From Chitinophaga sp. CF418 (GTDB lineage: Bacteria > Bacteroidota > Bacteroidia > Chitinophagales > Chitinophagaceae): DNA of 64,000 nt. Shown here one piece after another: positions 9,330 through 18,453 of the stretch; position 1 is the stretch's first letter, and the number at the start of each line of letters is the position of its first letter. The DNA is taken from assembly GCF_900142925.1 (NCBI RefSeq), contig NZ_FRCN01000005.1, positions 430,530-494,529 on the forward strand. The letters run 5' to 3'. The notes under the pieces were generated by a model. It had not been told where the DNA came from and did no database searches. It saw only the letters and a list, made by a program, of their open reading frames with translations. The translations under genes and the position numbers were made by a program.

Positions 9330-11402
9330 TTAAAATTTAACTTCCACTACCTTGCTCATTTCTGCTTTCACATCTCCCTTCATCACTGCGGTAATTTTAT
9401 ACTTATAGATATTTCCGAGGAAGACCTCGTTATCTACCCATTGCGGTTTACCACCATCGACAGTACTGTACAGAATAAAAGGATTATCGTTCTTTGCGCG
9501 GTAGATCCGGAACTGTTTTACTTCCGGCTGATTATATTGCCAGCTTAGCTCTATCTGTTTCTTTTCCGTATTTACCAATCCTTTGAGGCCTTTCACTGCA
9601 GGACGTTTACCTGTTTCAAACCAGATATCGCCGCTTATTTCTTTTGCATGGTTACCGGCATCGTCATATACCACCAGCTCGTAGTAATAAGTGTTCCCCA
9701 TTACCAATGCGGTATCGGTATAGCTTTCACGTCTGGAAGTGGTATCCCATGCCGCTACCTGCCGGCGGCTGCTGTCTTTGGTATTGATGCCGTAAAGGGC
9801 ATACTTCACTACGTCATGGCTGGAGCTGTTGACCCATTCCAGCACAATCGCACGCAGACTGTCAGACCTGTAAGCTTTTGTGATGAGCGGACGGGAAGGC
9901 GCTATTGTATCTGGTCTTCTCAACATCACGTAGGGTGAATATTCTGAAGGATTGAAGTTCTTGTCTACTGCAATCACTTTATAAAATACATGCGACGTAA
10001 GTGTGTGCAGGGTGATGGTATCAGTGAAACCCGGACGTTTCAGTATCTCACGGGTTACCTCAACAAATTCCTCTTTCGTACTGTTGGCTCTGAATACCCT
10101 GTACCCCTGGAGATCCTTCTCGGTATTGTTTGTCCATGTTAAGGTGACAATACCAAGAGAATCTACCTTACCAGCCAGTCCTACCGGAACAGCAGGCGGC
10201 ATACTGTCTATGAGCAGTGCTAAGTATGGAAATGAATAGATGGCCTTACCACTCTTCGTGATCCCTTTAATACGATAGTAATTGGAGACCAAGGGCTTTT
10301 CGTCTGTGAATGTAGCGGCAGATGCCTTTAATGTTGCCAAAGGCAGGAATGGTCCCTTGCTGTTTTCTGCACGGGTGATGATCAGTTTATCCAGCTGACG
10401 GGATAACTTGCCTGGCAGCGACCATTGCAGTGTGACCTTTTTGTTGTCCACTACAATCATGGTATCCATAATGGGTCTGTCTGATACTGATGGTACACCG
10501 ATACCTTCTACCGTCGTTGAATAAGGTCCATATTCTCCAAAGGGAGTAATACCGCGCACGCGGTAGGTATATTTGTTATCGTTATCAGGCAGGGAGTCCT
10601 GGTAGTAAGAGAACCCATTCTTATCCGGCGAAGTAGGCAGGATAGGCAGTTCTGATACGGGTTTAAAGTTTTTACCATCTGCAGCGCGTTCCACCATATA
10701 AGCACTGTACATACTGCGGTTAAATTTGGCGAGCCAACCTAAGGTAGCGGTACTGTCAGCGCAGACAATAGCCATTTCAAGCGGTTTTGCCAGCACAACA
10801 GGTTCGTCCAGGGAAGCTACTACATATGCGGTATCTATTACCAGGTTCTGTGGTTGCTGTGCCGGTGCAATGCGGTATACATAACGTTCTCCTTTCTTTA
10901 CATCTCCGTCTTCCATATACAGGCCCGCGCTCTGTGCCGCGGCGATTGAGAGGTCGCAGTTCAGTAAAGCCATGCCCATCCGCCAGTTATTGGTGTTCTG
11001 GCTTTCCATGTAAGCACCGATACCCTGTTCAGGCGTTACTTTTTTAGCACCTTCTCCATAGATCAGCTCCGCGATCATGGCGATACGGTCGTCCTTTTCT
11101 GCAAGGGCTTCCATACGCTGCAGGGTATATGGCTTTAATGGCTGGGGAGTCAGCATGACCGGTTTAGGCTGATTGATCAGTACACCATTTGCAGAAACAG
11201 TGAAACGTTCAACCGTATAACCATATTTGTTACCAATCTCCCAGGCTATATAGCTGGCGGGCGACCAGCGCAGGCGTACCTTCCCGTTCTTAGGATCGGC
11301 CACGCCCACTATTTTATGTTCATTATCCTGTCCGTAGGAAATACCTGTGCCGCAACATAACAACGTCACTGAAGTCAAAAGGGTCAAGAGGATACGACGC
11401 AT
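9330..11402 (-). CDS. secreted fibronectin type III repeat protein
   Basis: The protein has 690 residues and an N-terminal export signal. A Cys pair (LLCCG) could serve as a lipobox, or cleavage may fall after ISYG. The body is a string of FN3-like domains, recognisable by repeated VxLxW / YxVxR / TDT / YYYxVxAVD patterns. The clearest are near residues 310-400, 405-500, 505-600 and 605-690. There is no catalytic motif. It is the second gene of the toxin operon, 5 bases after the 1470-aa gene. The likely role is extracellular or periplasmic scaffolding between its two partners. The family is common in Bacteroidota surface systems, but this exact arrangement is unknown to me. Confidence 0.8.
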   Translation of the reverse strand: MRRILLTLLTSVTLLCCGTGISYGQDNEHKIVGVADPKNGKVRLRWSPASYIAWEIGNKYGYTVERFTVSANGVLINQPKPVMLTPQPLKPYTLQRMEALAEKDDRIAMIAELIYGEGAKKVTPEQGIGAYMESQNTNNWRMGMALLNCDLSIAAAQSAGLYMEDGDVKKGERYVYRIAPAQQPQNLVIDTAYVVASLDEPVVLAKPLEMAIVCADSTATLGWLAKFNRSMYSAYMVERAADGKNFKPVSELPILPTSPDKNGFSYYQDSLPDNDNKYTYRVRGITPFGEYGPYSTTVEGIGVPSVSDRPIMDTMIVVDNKKVTLQWSLPGKLSRQLDKLIITRAENSKGPFLPLATLKASAATFTDEKPLVSNYYRIKGITKSGKAIYSFPYLALLIDSMPPAVPVGLAGKVDSLGIVTLTWTNNTEKDLQGYRVFRANSTKEEFVEVTREILKRPGFTDTITLHTLTSHVFYKVIAVDKNFNPSEYSPYVMLRRPDTIAPSRPLITKAYRSDSLRAIVLEWVNSSSHDVVKYALYGINTKDSSRRQVAAWDTTSRRESYTDTALVMGNTYYYELVVYDDAGNHAKEISGDIWFETGKRPAVKGLKGLVNTEKKQIELSWQYNQPEVKQFRIYRAKNDNPFILYSTVDGGKPQWVDNEVFLGNIYKYKITAVMKGDVKAEMSKVVEVKF

Positions 11403-11407
11403 GTAGC

Positions 11408-14400
11408 TTATAATTTATAGTAGATACTCTTTGTAACTGTTGATGTGATCTGGTTCGTACCTGGTAAACGATACTGCAGTTCTACGGGATAATAAATATT
11501 ACCCTGCAGATCCGGGAAGGTATGCAGCAACAGGTTACCTGCCGGTGTAGAGGTAGTACCGTTGGTGTACAGTCTGCCCGCTTTCGCGCTCAGGTCCATA
11601 TAATCCTCATGCGCTACGTAAGGCACGTAGTACATGAAACGGCATACTCCAGGTCTAACCGGCGCTACTCCATCGCTTACGTTATTGCTTTCCAGCTGGT
11701 AATAGTTATTATCGTTGTTGTACAGGCGTACGGCTTCCAATGGTGGCAATCCTCCGGTAGTCGCTGCATCGCGGGCGAGGGTCATGGATGGTGCAAACGG
11801 ATAGCCATTATAGAGCAATGGCATTATTTTGTTCTGCAGCCATTCATTGTTGGTGCCGGCTTTCAGCAGTATGAGCGGTTTGGTGGAGAAGGTGGCATCG
11901 CCACTTACATCAAACCTGTCAAATGTTTCTGCAGTATTGAAGCTGGTACCGATCACAGTTACATAGCCGATTGCGATATCAAAGAGATCCTGAGAACCGG
12001 TGACGTTATTCATCTTCTCAGCAAATGTGCCGTACTTGCTGGTGCGGAAATTGTATGAGATGACCTCTTTATCTGCATCAGAGTTAGCGTTGCCTTTCAG
12101 GGCGGTTTGTGTAACAGTGGTGCTATCGCCATCCTCTCCTACAGTAGTCTTGGCGTTCTTCGTTACGTTGTTAGCCGCATTTTCTAAGGACAGTGAAGAA
12201 CGGACAATATTATAGGTATAGATCATTTCCTTTGACAGATCTGCAGGGATATCAAAGTTAACCTGTGCGGCAGCTTCATCATAAGATACATTCGTGGCGG
12301 CTACCTGTTTCTGTGCTGAAGTGAAGGCCGCTGTTATGCTGTAGCTTTCACCCTTGTCATCTGTTTTCTGGAACAGCTTAGGCTGACCATATTTCAATTT
12401 GAGATATCCTTTATTGTATTCACCCGGGAAGAAGTTGTACTGGTTCCTTACAGGATAAGCATACACTACGTTTTCCCAGCTGATGGTCTTAGGTTCTTCA
12501 CCAGTAGTGAATGTGCTGGATTTTGTTTCAGAGTCGATGTTCCTGCCATCGCTCTTCAGTGCATCCCAGCTGGCTCCATTCTGTTTCTCAAAATGGACTT
12601 TGGCACCAGCTGTCAGCTTAGTTAATCCCGGCAGGATATCGCGCTGATTGAGGGTAGCCGACATGCCATCAGGGTTTACAACAATAGCACCTGTGATAGG
12701 CGTCTTATTGTTCATCAGTGTTACTTCATCCAGTTTCACACGGTAAGTAGCCACCTGGTCTAATTCGTTCATCATAGAGAAAGGCTTCTCTATCGCCAGG
12801 TTGAAGGCCACCTGCGGAGAAGAGAACACACTGACATCATTACCCTGATCATCAGGTTTAATGTCGCTGATCACTTCTACATTTATTTCCTTCGCACCTA
12901 CTATTTCACACTGAGAGCCCAGTTCTACTTTAATATTAGCAGATCCTTTCACCAAACCACCCAGCACGGAATATTTCACACCAGCCATACCTCTGAACCA
13001 GGATGGATTAGGCAATTTCGCCTGTACCAGTATGGCTGCGGATAATTTGGCGATATCAAATGACCTCTTCTTTCCCAGTACTTTTACACGGATACCGACA
13101 TTCCCTTTGAGATAAGCGTATGCCTGTCCGGATGCATACCATCCGTTGAAACCGATGATGCTGTTGCTGCCCTTACATCTTGCCTCTCCGTAGTTACGCA
13201 ACAGGATGTCAGCGCCTGCGCCTATTGCAAATTCACCATATATGCCATAGTCAAATGAGAAACCCGCTTTGAAGTGTGCGCCAAAACCAAACCCTTTACC
13301 TGTGCTCATGGTATTTTCCATGGCCATGAAATTGGTATTGACATCATCAAACACTTCACTTACTTCTGCAGGCACCGGTGGCATATCTTCCACTTTTGAA
13401 CCCATCATGAAGTAGCTGCTCACCTCCGCTATTCCCACAATGGAGAGTGCATTCATCTGCGAAGGACGGCCTATATAGAGGTACCAGTCATCCTTACCCA
13501 CGTGCAATACTGATTCGCCCACCAATCCACGATCATGGAGACCTTTTACTACTCCGGCGATGTTGACATATGTCTTTATGCTGGCATCAAACGAACTATT
13601 GACGTTGTCGTATCGCATCTTAAACTGTACCCACACCGGGGCAGATTCATCTTCCTTCGCGTCATTTTTGCTTTTGGCTTTCACCACCTGGTGCATGACA
13701 TATCCGGCGCCATCAAACTGTGCATAACGGAAACCACCGTTTGTGCCAAACTGTACTTCCAGCGCTACGTTGGCATTGATCACCACATCTGTGGAAAGTG
13801 CCATTGTCACACCGCCCATGAAACCAAGGCCGGCATCTTTTGATGGTACATATTGGAAGATTTCGTTGACGTCTTTCAAGCCCCCTTTTTCATCTATAGC
13901 GTTCCTCGAATCGTAAGGATCAAAATCTGAAGGGCGTTCCATATGATAAGACATACCACCCATCATACCAGTGATCTGTAACATCGGTGGTATCGGCACC
14001 CTGACGCCTATATATGCATCCACATGCCAGTAACGGAAGTCATCCTTGGAGCCGAAATAAGCAGTTGCAGAGGCTTTAGGAATAGGTCCCGGCAGGGCGA
14101 AGTCAAGTTTTCCTCTGAAGCCGTTCCCGTATACAGGATGGTTATCAAACAGCGTGATGATACCATGCATCTGGAAAGCCATCACCTTCACGTTCAGATC
14201 GATATCACTGATCGTTACTTTATCCAGCTTCCAACGTGTATCCACCTTCTCAACAGGCTGGTTGTCCACCATCACGGTTTCTTTGATCTCTTCCTGTGCT
14301 GCTGTAATGGTAAATGAAGTGCTGCCACTGAAACCTTTATCGCCGGAGCCCATAAAGTTCAGCATCACGGTAGCACCTACAGCTACTTTTCCTTCGGAAA

Positions 14401-15820
14401 TACCTAAACTCAGCTCGTCGAAAGCGATAGGGAAACCACTCATTTTCGCATCACCTGCTGTTGCTATTTCGAATGTACCACTATGTACATAAGGTTTCTG
14501 TGTGGAAAGGGTCAGGTCTTCGAAAGAGATGTCTTTAATATTCAGTACACTCTTATTAAGCTCTACCTTACCGGTCAGTGTTGCTTTCGGAATGAAGTCC
14601 TTAGGTGTTTTGGTTACTTCTATACGGCAATCCTTGTTCAGGGTAATTTTACCTGCAAAGAAGGAGTAAGTTTTATCCTTGGTGGTGGCGAGTGCGAACG
14701 AATAGTACGTATCGTTGCCGCGCATACTCACGGAGGCGTCGTAAGCCAGCGGATCATCGCCCAGGAAACCTATTCTCATCTCTCCACCCAGGGAGCCGCC
14801 GTTCAATTTATTCTTGCTGAAGCTCAGTCCTACTTTGTCGATGGACAGTGGCCAGCCGCCAGCACTGGCATCACCCAGTTTTACGATGTTCTCTGCCTCA
14901 ACGCTACCGCTCACCCCCTGATCGTCGATGATGAAATTGGACACGGTCACTTTAGGCCGTCCTTTTCCTGAAGCCACCTGCTCCGGCAATCCTACTTCCA
15001 ATTCCTGGAGGTAGAAGCCACGCCACAACAGCGGACTGGAAGGATCTTCCAGCATATCTGCAGTAACGTTCAATCCGGATGGATTGGCCAGGTCACTCAT
15101 ATCTATGACAGCGTGCTTTACTTTAAAGTTAAAGTCCTTCAGGCCTTTGATACGGAAGGGAGGAATATTGATATCAGCCATGATGTTGCTGAGATCTTTC
15201 GCTGCATTTATAGCCAGGGATGCCTGTACGGTCTCCTTACCCGGATCATCCGGTTCGATCCATCCTTTATCAAACTCAAACACGCCACTCAGATTGGCCG
15301 ATTTGAAGCCGTTACAGTCCCATTCCACGTAATTGGTACCATCACCGGGGAATTTGACCTCTACGTGCTCATTAAAGTTGATATGCTGTTCGTTCAGCAA
15401 CATCAGCTTGGTAGAGTTGCCTACTCCTATACCTCCCGGTGTAAAGGTGATGTCCTTTCCGCCAAATATCAGCTCGCGGCTGGTACCGGGGAAAGTAAAC
15501 CGGAAATAGGCGCTCAGGTAGGCTCCCTGAGGCGTCATGCGAATACTGTCTATGGCTATGACGTAGACCTTACCGTTTATTTCACGGACAAGCCCTACGG
15601 GCAGTGTGCCCAGTGATTCGTCGGTCAGGAAATTGATAAACTTGTTCTTTTCCTTGATTTTGTTGAACACACTAATTGCATGATCTACAAGGCTTTCTTT
15701 GGCCGTGTCTTGTGGAAGAGCGGCTGTGGAATTTGTGGCGTTTGCGTAAACAGGCCACAGCAAGAACATTAACAGTGAAAATACTGCCAGTCGTAGGACG
15801 GGTACAGGGTGGTGCTTCAT
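11408..15820 (-). CDS. very large exported beta-rich protein, first gene of toxin operon
   Basis: The protein has 1470 residues, a signal peptide (MKHHPVPVLRLAVFSLLMF, cleavage near ANA) and no later membrane helix. The rest is long runs of alternating-residue strands with frequent Gly and Asp (for example LTGKVELNKSVLNIKDISFE). This is loosely reminiscent of AsmA/TamB-type or other bridge proteins, though I cannot assign a family. No T9SS C-terminal sorting domain is visible. A canonical promoter sits 40 bases upstream, making this the lead gene of five. Its size and position before an FN3 protein, a barrel and a toxin suggest an apparatus or display component. That is inference. Confidence 0.75.
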   Translation of the reverse strand: MKHHPVPVLRLAVFSLLMFLLWPVYANATNSTAALPQDTAKESLVDHAISVFNKIKEKNKFINFLTDESLGTLPVGLVREINGKVYVIAIDSIRMTPQGAYLSAYFRFTFPGTSRELIFGGKDITFTPGGIGVGNSTKLMLLNEQHINFNEHVEVKFPGDGTNYVEWDCNGFKSANLSGVFEFDKGWIEPDDPGKETVQASLAINAAKDLSNIMADINIPPFRIKGLKDFNFKVKHAVIDMSDLANPSGLNVTADMLEDPSSPLLWRGFYLQELEVGLPEQVASGKGRPKVTVSNFIIDDQGVSGSVEAENIVKLGDASAGGWPLSIDKVGLSFSKNKLNGGSLGGEMRIGFLGDDPLAYDASVSMRGNDTYYSFALATTKDKTYSFFAGKITLNKDCRIEVTKTPKDFIPKATLTGKVELNKSVLNIKDISFEDLTLSTQKPYVHSGTFEIATAGDAKMSGFPIAFDELSLGISEGKVAVGATVMLNFMGSGDKGFSGSTSFTITAAQEEIKETVMVDNQPVEKVDTRWKLDKVTISDIDLNVKVMAFQMHGIITLFDNHPVYGNGFRGKLDFALPGPIPKASATAYFGSKDDFRYWHVDAYIGVRVPIPPMLQITGMMGGMSYHMERPSDFDPYDSRNAIDEKGGLKDVNEIFQYVPSKDAGLGFMGGVTMALSTDVVINANVALEVQFGTNGGFRYAQFDGAGYVMHQVVKAKSKNDAKEDESAPVWVQFKMRYDNVNSSFDASIKTYVNIAGVVKGLHDRGLVGESVLHVGKDDWYLYIGRPSQMNALSIVGIAEVSSYFMMGSKVEDMPPVPAEVSEVFDDVNTNFMAMENTMSTGKGFGFGAHFKAGFSFDYGIYGEFAIGAGADILLRNYGEARCKGSNSIIGFNGWYASGQAYAYLKGNVGIRVKVLGKKRSFDIAKLSAAILVQAKLPNPSWFRGMAGVKYSVLGGLVKGSANIKVELGSQCEIVGAKEINVEVISDIKPDDQGNDVSVFSSPQVAFNLAIEKPFSMMNELDQVATYRVKLDEVTLMNNKTPITGAIVVNPDGMSATLNQRDILPGLTKLTAGAKVHFEKQNGASWDALKSDGRNIDSETKSSTFTTGEEPKTISWENVVYAYPVRNQYNFFPGEYNKGYLKLKYGQPKLFQKTDDKGESYSITAAFTSAQKQVAATNVSYDEAAAQVNFDIPADLSKEMIYTYNIVRSSLSLENAANNVTKNAKTTVGEDGDSTTVTQTALKGNANSDADKEVISYNFRTSKYGTFAEKMNNVTGSQDLFDIAIGYVTVIGTSFNTAETFDRFDVSGDATFSTKPLILLKAGTNNEWLQNKIMPLLYNGYPFAPSMTLARDAATTGGLPPLEAVRLYNNDNNYYQLESNNVSDGVAPVRPGVCRFMYYVPYVAHEDYMDLSAKAGRLYTNGTTSTPAGNLLLHTFPDLQGNIYYPVELQYRLPGTNQITSTVTKSIYYKL

Positions 15821-15859
15821 CGGTCAACGGGTGGGAGTCCCTTAATATTAACAATAAAA

Positions 15860-15890
15860 CAAATGTAAATATTTATTGTCCATATTACAA
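15860..15890 (-). promoter_or_regulatory. Bacteroidota sigma-ABfr-type promoter of the toxin operon
   Basis: On the minus strand TTG (15888-15890) and TACATTTG (15860-15867) are separated by exactly 20 bases, matching TTG-N19-21-TAnnTTTG. A start site near 15856 gives a leader of about 36 bases to the ATG at 15820. Confidence 0.8.
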
Positions 15891-15970
15891 TTTTTTATTC
15901 AGTATCAACTTAATTCAATATGATATTCATTGCAATAGATTGGTTTTCACCCCATATCAGGACTACACCC

Positions 15971-16006
15971 CGCGCTACAAACACGCAGCCCGCCATAGGC
16001 GGGCTG
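15971..16006. repeat. REP-like element: GCTACAAACACG plus hairpin
   Basis: GCTACAAACACG (15974-15985) is followed directly by the perfect 9-bp hairpin CAGCCCGCC-ATA-GGCGGGCTG (15986-16006). The same 12-base core followed by a short-loop hairpin recurs at 47263-47292. This points to a dispersed repeat family rather than a terminator, since no T-run follows. It lies in the ~390-base gap between the toxin operon promoter and the next gene. Confidence 0.6.
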
Positions 16007-16087
16007 ATTGCAGCAAATGATTCCATTATGAGGTAATATTGCTAATATGGGTAGATATGCCCCCTGGAGTGAGGCATCAAGTACGCT

Positions 16088-16120
16088 TTATACATGCCTT
16101 ATACATGCCTTATGCATGCC
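16088..16120. repeat. three tandem 11-bp repeats
   Basis: TTATACATGCC is repeated at 16088-16098 and 16099-16109, with a one-base variant TTATGCATGCC at 16110-16120. The function is unknown. One helical turn per unit could suit a protein-binding site, but slippage is the simpler explanation. Confidence 0.6.
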
Positions 16121-16159
16121 TTTGGGGTGGACTTAAGTTGGACCGATCAGCAGTCATCC

Positions 16160-16199
16160 TACCGGGGCATATATGGGAACAATGCTTGCCACCCCGGTA
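16160..16199. other. hairpin downstream of the small membrane gene
   Basis: TACCGGGG (16160-16167) pairs with CCCCGGTA (16192-16199), and inner bases offer a further short stem. It lies just past the stop of the minus-strand 67-aa gene. No T-run follows on that strand, so a terminator role is uncertain. Confidence 0.45.
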
Positions 16200-16214
16200 A
16201 AATGCCTGCATTCA

Positions 16215-16418
16215 TTACGCCATAGTCTCATTGACCATGGTATTAACTTTCTGTTGGGATTTACGCAAATGACGGTTAGCCATCTCGCGGGCATTATTTG
16301 CGGCGGATTCTGCCTTTTGCAGAAGGCCTTTCATACCTCCATTTTTCCGGCTCAGATATATGATCATTCCAGCTGCTGCCGCGCCGACAATTGAAGCGGC
16401 TATCATTGCTTTTTTCAT
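16215..16418 (-). CDS. small single-pass membrane protein, YtxH-like
   Basis: The protein has 67 residues: a short basic start (MKKA), one membrane helix rich in Ala, Ile and Gly (about residues 5-21), then a basic amphipathic helix with Lys, Arg and Ala (LLQKAESAANNAREMANRHL). This layout matches the small YtxH-type envelope proteins of unknown role. The ATG follows a reasonable spacer, and the gene is divergent from the 133-aa membrane protein. Short length is the main doubt, but the organised composition supports a real gene. Confidence 0.65.
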   Translation of the reverse strand: MKKAMIAASIVGAAAAGMIIYLSRKNGGMKGLLQKAESAANNAREMANRHLRKSQQKVNTMVNETMA

Positions 16419-16481
16419 AACTTGTTCATTTTGGTATGTATAGGTTAATACAAGAGTTATACCAATTGATGACAGATTTTA

Positions 16482-16489
16482 TATTTTTG
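16482..16489 (+). promoter_or_regulatory. -7 promoter box TATTTTTG
   Basis: TATTTTTG matches TAnnTTTG and lies 21 bases before the ATG at 16511. No TTG is found at the right distance upstream, so only the -7 element is supported. It favours the 16511 start over any earlier one. Confidence 0.45.
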
Positions 16490-16510
16490 CCGGCACAATT
16501 AAGACCAAAC

Positions 16511-16912
16511 ATGCCCGAAACCACACCTGTTTACAGTATCCCGTTGAAATACCGGAAAATGGAAAATCTGCATATCGTTTTCTGGCTGCTGAAAGATATC
16601 GGCTGGTGCCTGATCTGGAAGCCGCTGGGCATTGCGATGATTTTCCCTACGCTGATAGTCGCTATTGTTATTGCTTACCGTACACGGCAATTCATGTCTG
16701 AGTTATGCCACAACCTGGCCATCGCCGTTTGGATCACGGCTAACTCTTACTGGATGATCAGCGAGTTCCTGCATTTTGATGCGGAAGTCATTACCGGATG
16801 GATCACTTATAAGCACCTGGCATTGATACCATTCTTAACGGGGGTATTCATACTGGGATATTATTATGTCTGTTATAAACCAAAACATCCGGAAGAAGAA
16901 GAGACCATGTAG
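16511..16912 (+). CDS. hypothetical membrane protein, 133 aa
   Basis: I do not recognise a family. The open frame reaches upstream to 16436, but the -7 box at 16482-16489 would lie inside that extension, so the ATG at 16511 (MPETTPVYS) is chosen. From there the protein has about three membrane helices: LIWKPLGIAMIFPTLIVAIV, LAIAVWITANSYWMISEF and LALIPFLTGVFILGYYYVC. It ends in a charged tail (KPKHPEEEETM). It is rich in Trp and His. It converges on the susD gene with only 5 bases between stops, so transcription may run into that gene's 3' end. Confidence 0.65.
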   Translation: MPETTPVYSIPLKYRKMENLHIVFWLLKDIGWCLIWKPLGIAMIFPTLIVAIVIAYRTRQFMSELCHNLAIAVWITANSYWMISEFLHFDAEVITGWITYKHLALIPFLTGVFILGYYYVCYKPKHPEEEETM

Positions 16913-16917
16913 TCATA

Positions 16918-18450
16918 TCAATAGTCCCACCATACATGCTGTAACCAGTCGTCTGTTCCGCCCATTCTGTCCAGCGCTTCCTGGTAGTGGAGGGTGTTGC
17001 TGAATGCTTCGGTAGCGGGATAGAATAAGCGCCTGGGTGGAATGCCGTCTGTCTGGGTTTCATTGCCCATATCGACAATGGGCGCCAGTACAGGAAAGCC
17101 ACTGCGGCGCTGGTTGGCATATGCTTCAAACCCATTGGGGAAGAGCGCTACCCATTTCTGCATATTGATCTGTTCAATCTCCTTTCCGGGTGTCAGCTTG
17201 TGCGCACGAACAAATGCCGTCGCTGTATCTTCAGAGATATAACCTATTTCCGGGTATAATTTCAACTGTTCCATAGCCGCGCGGATCCCGGTCTGATACC
17301 AGGTATTGGCATCATCGGGAATCCATCCCCTGGCTGCTGCTTCGGCCTGCAGGAAGGCCACTTCCGCGTATCCCATATGCAGGAAAGGGGCTTCCGGCTT
17401 ATAAAAAGGTTGGTTTAGCACGCAGTACTTATCCGCAGCAGCTACTACCACGCCTTCCGGGCTGACATAATCTTCCTGGTCATCCCAATAGTACAATCCC
17501 GGCGCCATAGACAGGTAGTTCGTAATAGCAGTAATATCATTTCCATTGGCGTCTTTATTGGTAAAAAAGGTAGGCAAACGGGGATCCTTTTCGGCCTTCA
17601 GAAACGCTACAAATGTGCGGCATCCCCTCACCCACTGACGTACATTATCTTCCAGCAGGGCCTGTGCATAACCGTTACCCCGCAGGTCGGGATAGGCATA
17701 GTCATCATGCAGCATACGGAAATTGTCTTCCGGGCTTTGCATCACGCCCGCAGCTAATGCAGCTGTTACCTGTTGCCTTGCAGTAATGGCGTTCACTTTT
17801 GTTAGCCGCATGGCCAACCGCAGTCTCAGAGAGCCTGCCAGCCGTTTCCATTTTCCGAGGTCGCCATTGTAAACAATATCATTTGAGATGCCCTCTTTGC
17901 TGGGATTGAACTGTGCGGTAGCTTCTGCCAGTTCCTTGAAAAAGTCGGCATAGATGTCAGACTGTTTATCGTACTGAGGGGTGTAGACTTTATTGTAATA
18001 AGCCAGACCCGCCTGTGAATAAGGAACATCGCCATAGGTATCTGTCAGCAGGGAAAATACGTACACCCGCAATATACGGGCAGCTGCCAGGTAATTGACA
18101 AGGGCTGTATCGTTCTTATGATTTTCCAGCAGGTCCACCAGTTGCTTTAAGCTCTTTCCATACAGATTTTCCCACATGCAGTTGTTATAGAATTCATCAC
18201 GGATATACTTTCCTCCCCTGCTCATGTCTTCCGCTCCCGTAAGGTACTGCACCATGGGCTGAAAGAGGTAAAGATTGGGATATCCCATCTCACGGCCGCC
18301 GTCCATGAAATAAGCGGCAGCTGTCAGCTGCTCTCCGGGAGGAATACCGTCTTTCGTCTTCGGATCTGTATTGATCTCGTCAAAACCGGCAGTGCAGGAA
18401 GACAGGAATAAAATCATCAGCATGTTCCATCTATGTCTTTTCATTGGCAT
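16918..18450 (-). CDS. SusD/RagB-like nutrient-binding outer-membrane lipoprotein
   Basis: The protein has about 510 residues with a lipoprotein signal (ILFLSSC, Cys ~19). It is the surface glycan- or nutrient-binding partner of SusC. The N-terminal DEINTDPKTKDG and GGREMGYPNLYLFQPMVQY stretches, the TPR-like helices and the C-terminal R(R)LFYPATEAFSN are typical of the SusD-like group that handles varied nutrients. ATGs at 18450 and 18444 and a GTG at 18453 are all in frame; I used 18450. It follows susC by only a few bases, so the pair is coupled. No carbohydrate enzyme adjoins it, so the substrate cannot be read from context. Confidence 0.9.
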   Translation of the reverse strand: MPMKRHRWNMLMILFLSSCTAGFDEINTDPKTKDGIPPGEQLTAAAYFMDGGREMGYPNLYLFQPMVQYLTGAEDMSRGGKYIRDEFYNNCMWENLYGKSLKQLVDLLENHKNDTALVNYLAAARILRVYVFSLLTDTYGDVPYSQAGLAYYNKVYTPQYDKQSDIYADFFKELAEATAQFNPSKEGISNDIVYNGDLGKWKRLAGSLRLRLAMRLTKVNAITARQQVTAALAAGVMQSPEDNFRMLHDDYAYPDLRGNGYAQALLEDNVRQWVRGCRTFVAFLKAEKDPRLPTFFTNKDANGNDITAITNYLSMAPGLYYWDDQEDYVSPEGVVVAAADKYCVLNQPFYKPEAPFLHMGYAEVAFLQAEAAARGWIPDDANTWYQTGIRAAMEQLKLYPEIGYISEDTATAFVRAHKLTPGKEIEQINMQKWVALFPNGFEAYANQRRSGFPVLAPIVDMGNETQTDGIPPRRLFYPATEAFSNTLHYQEALDRMGGTDDWLQHVWWDY

Positions 18451-18453
18451 CAC

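Noticed and set aside
1416..15820. T9SS C-terminal sorting domains on the toxin-operon proteins
   Set aside because: The C-termini lack the usual Gly-rich, Lys-ending beta-domain pattern; the toxin ends in its deaminase-like tip.
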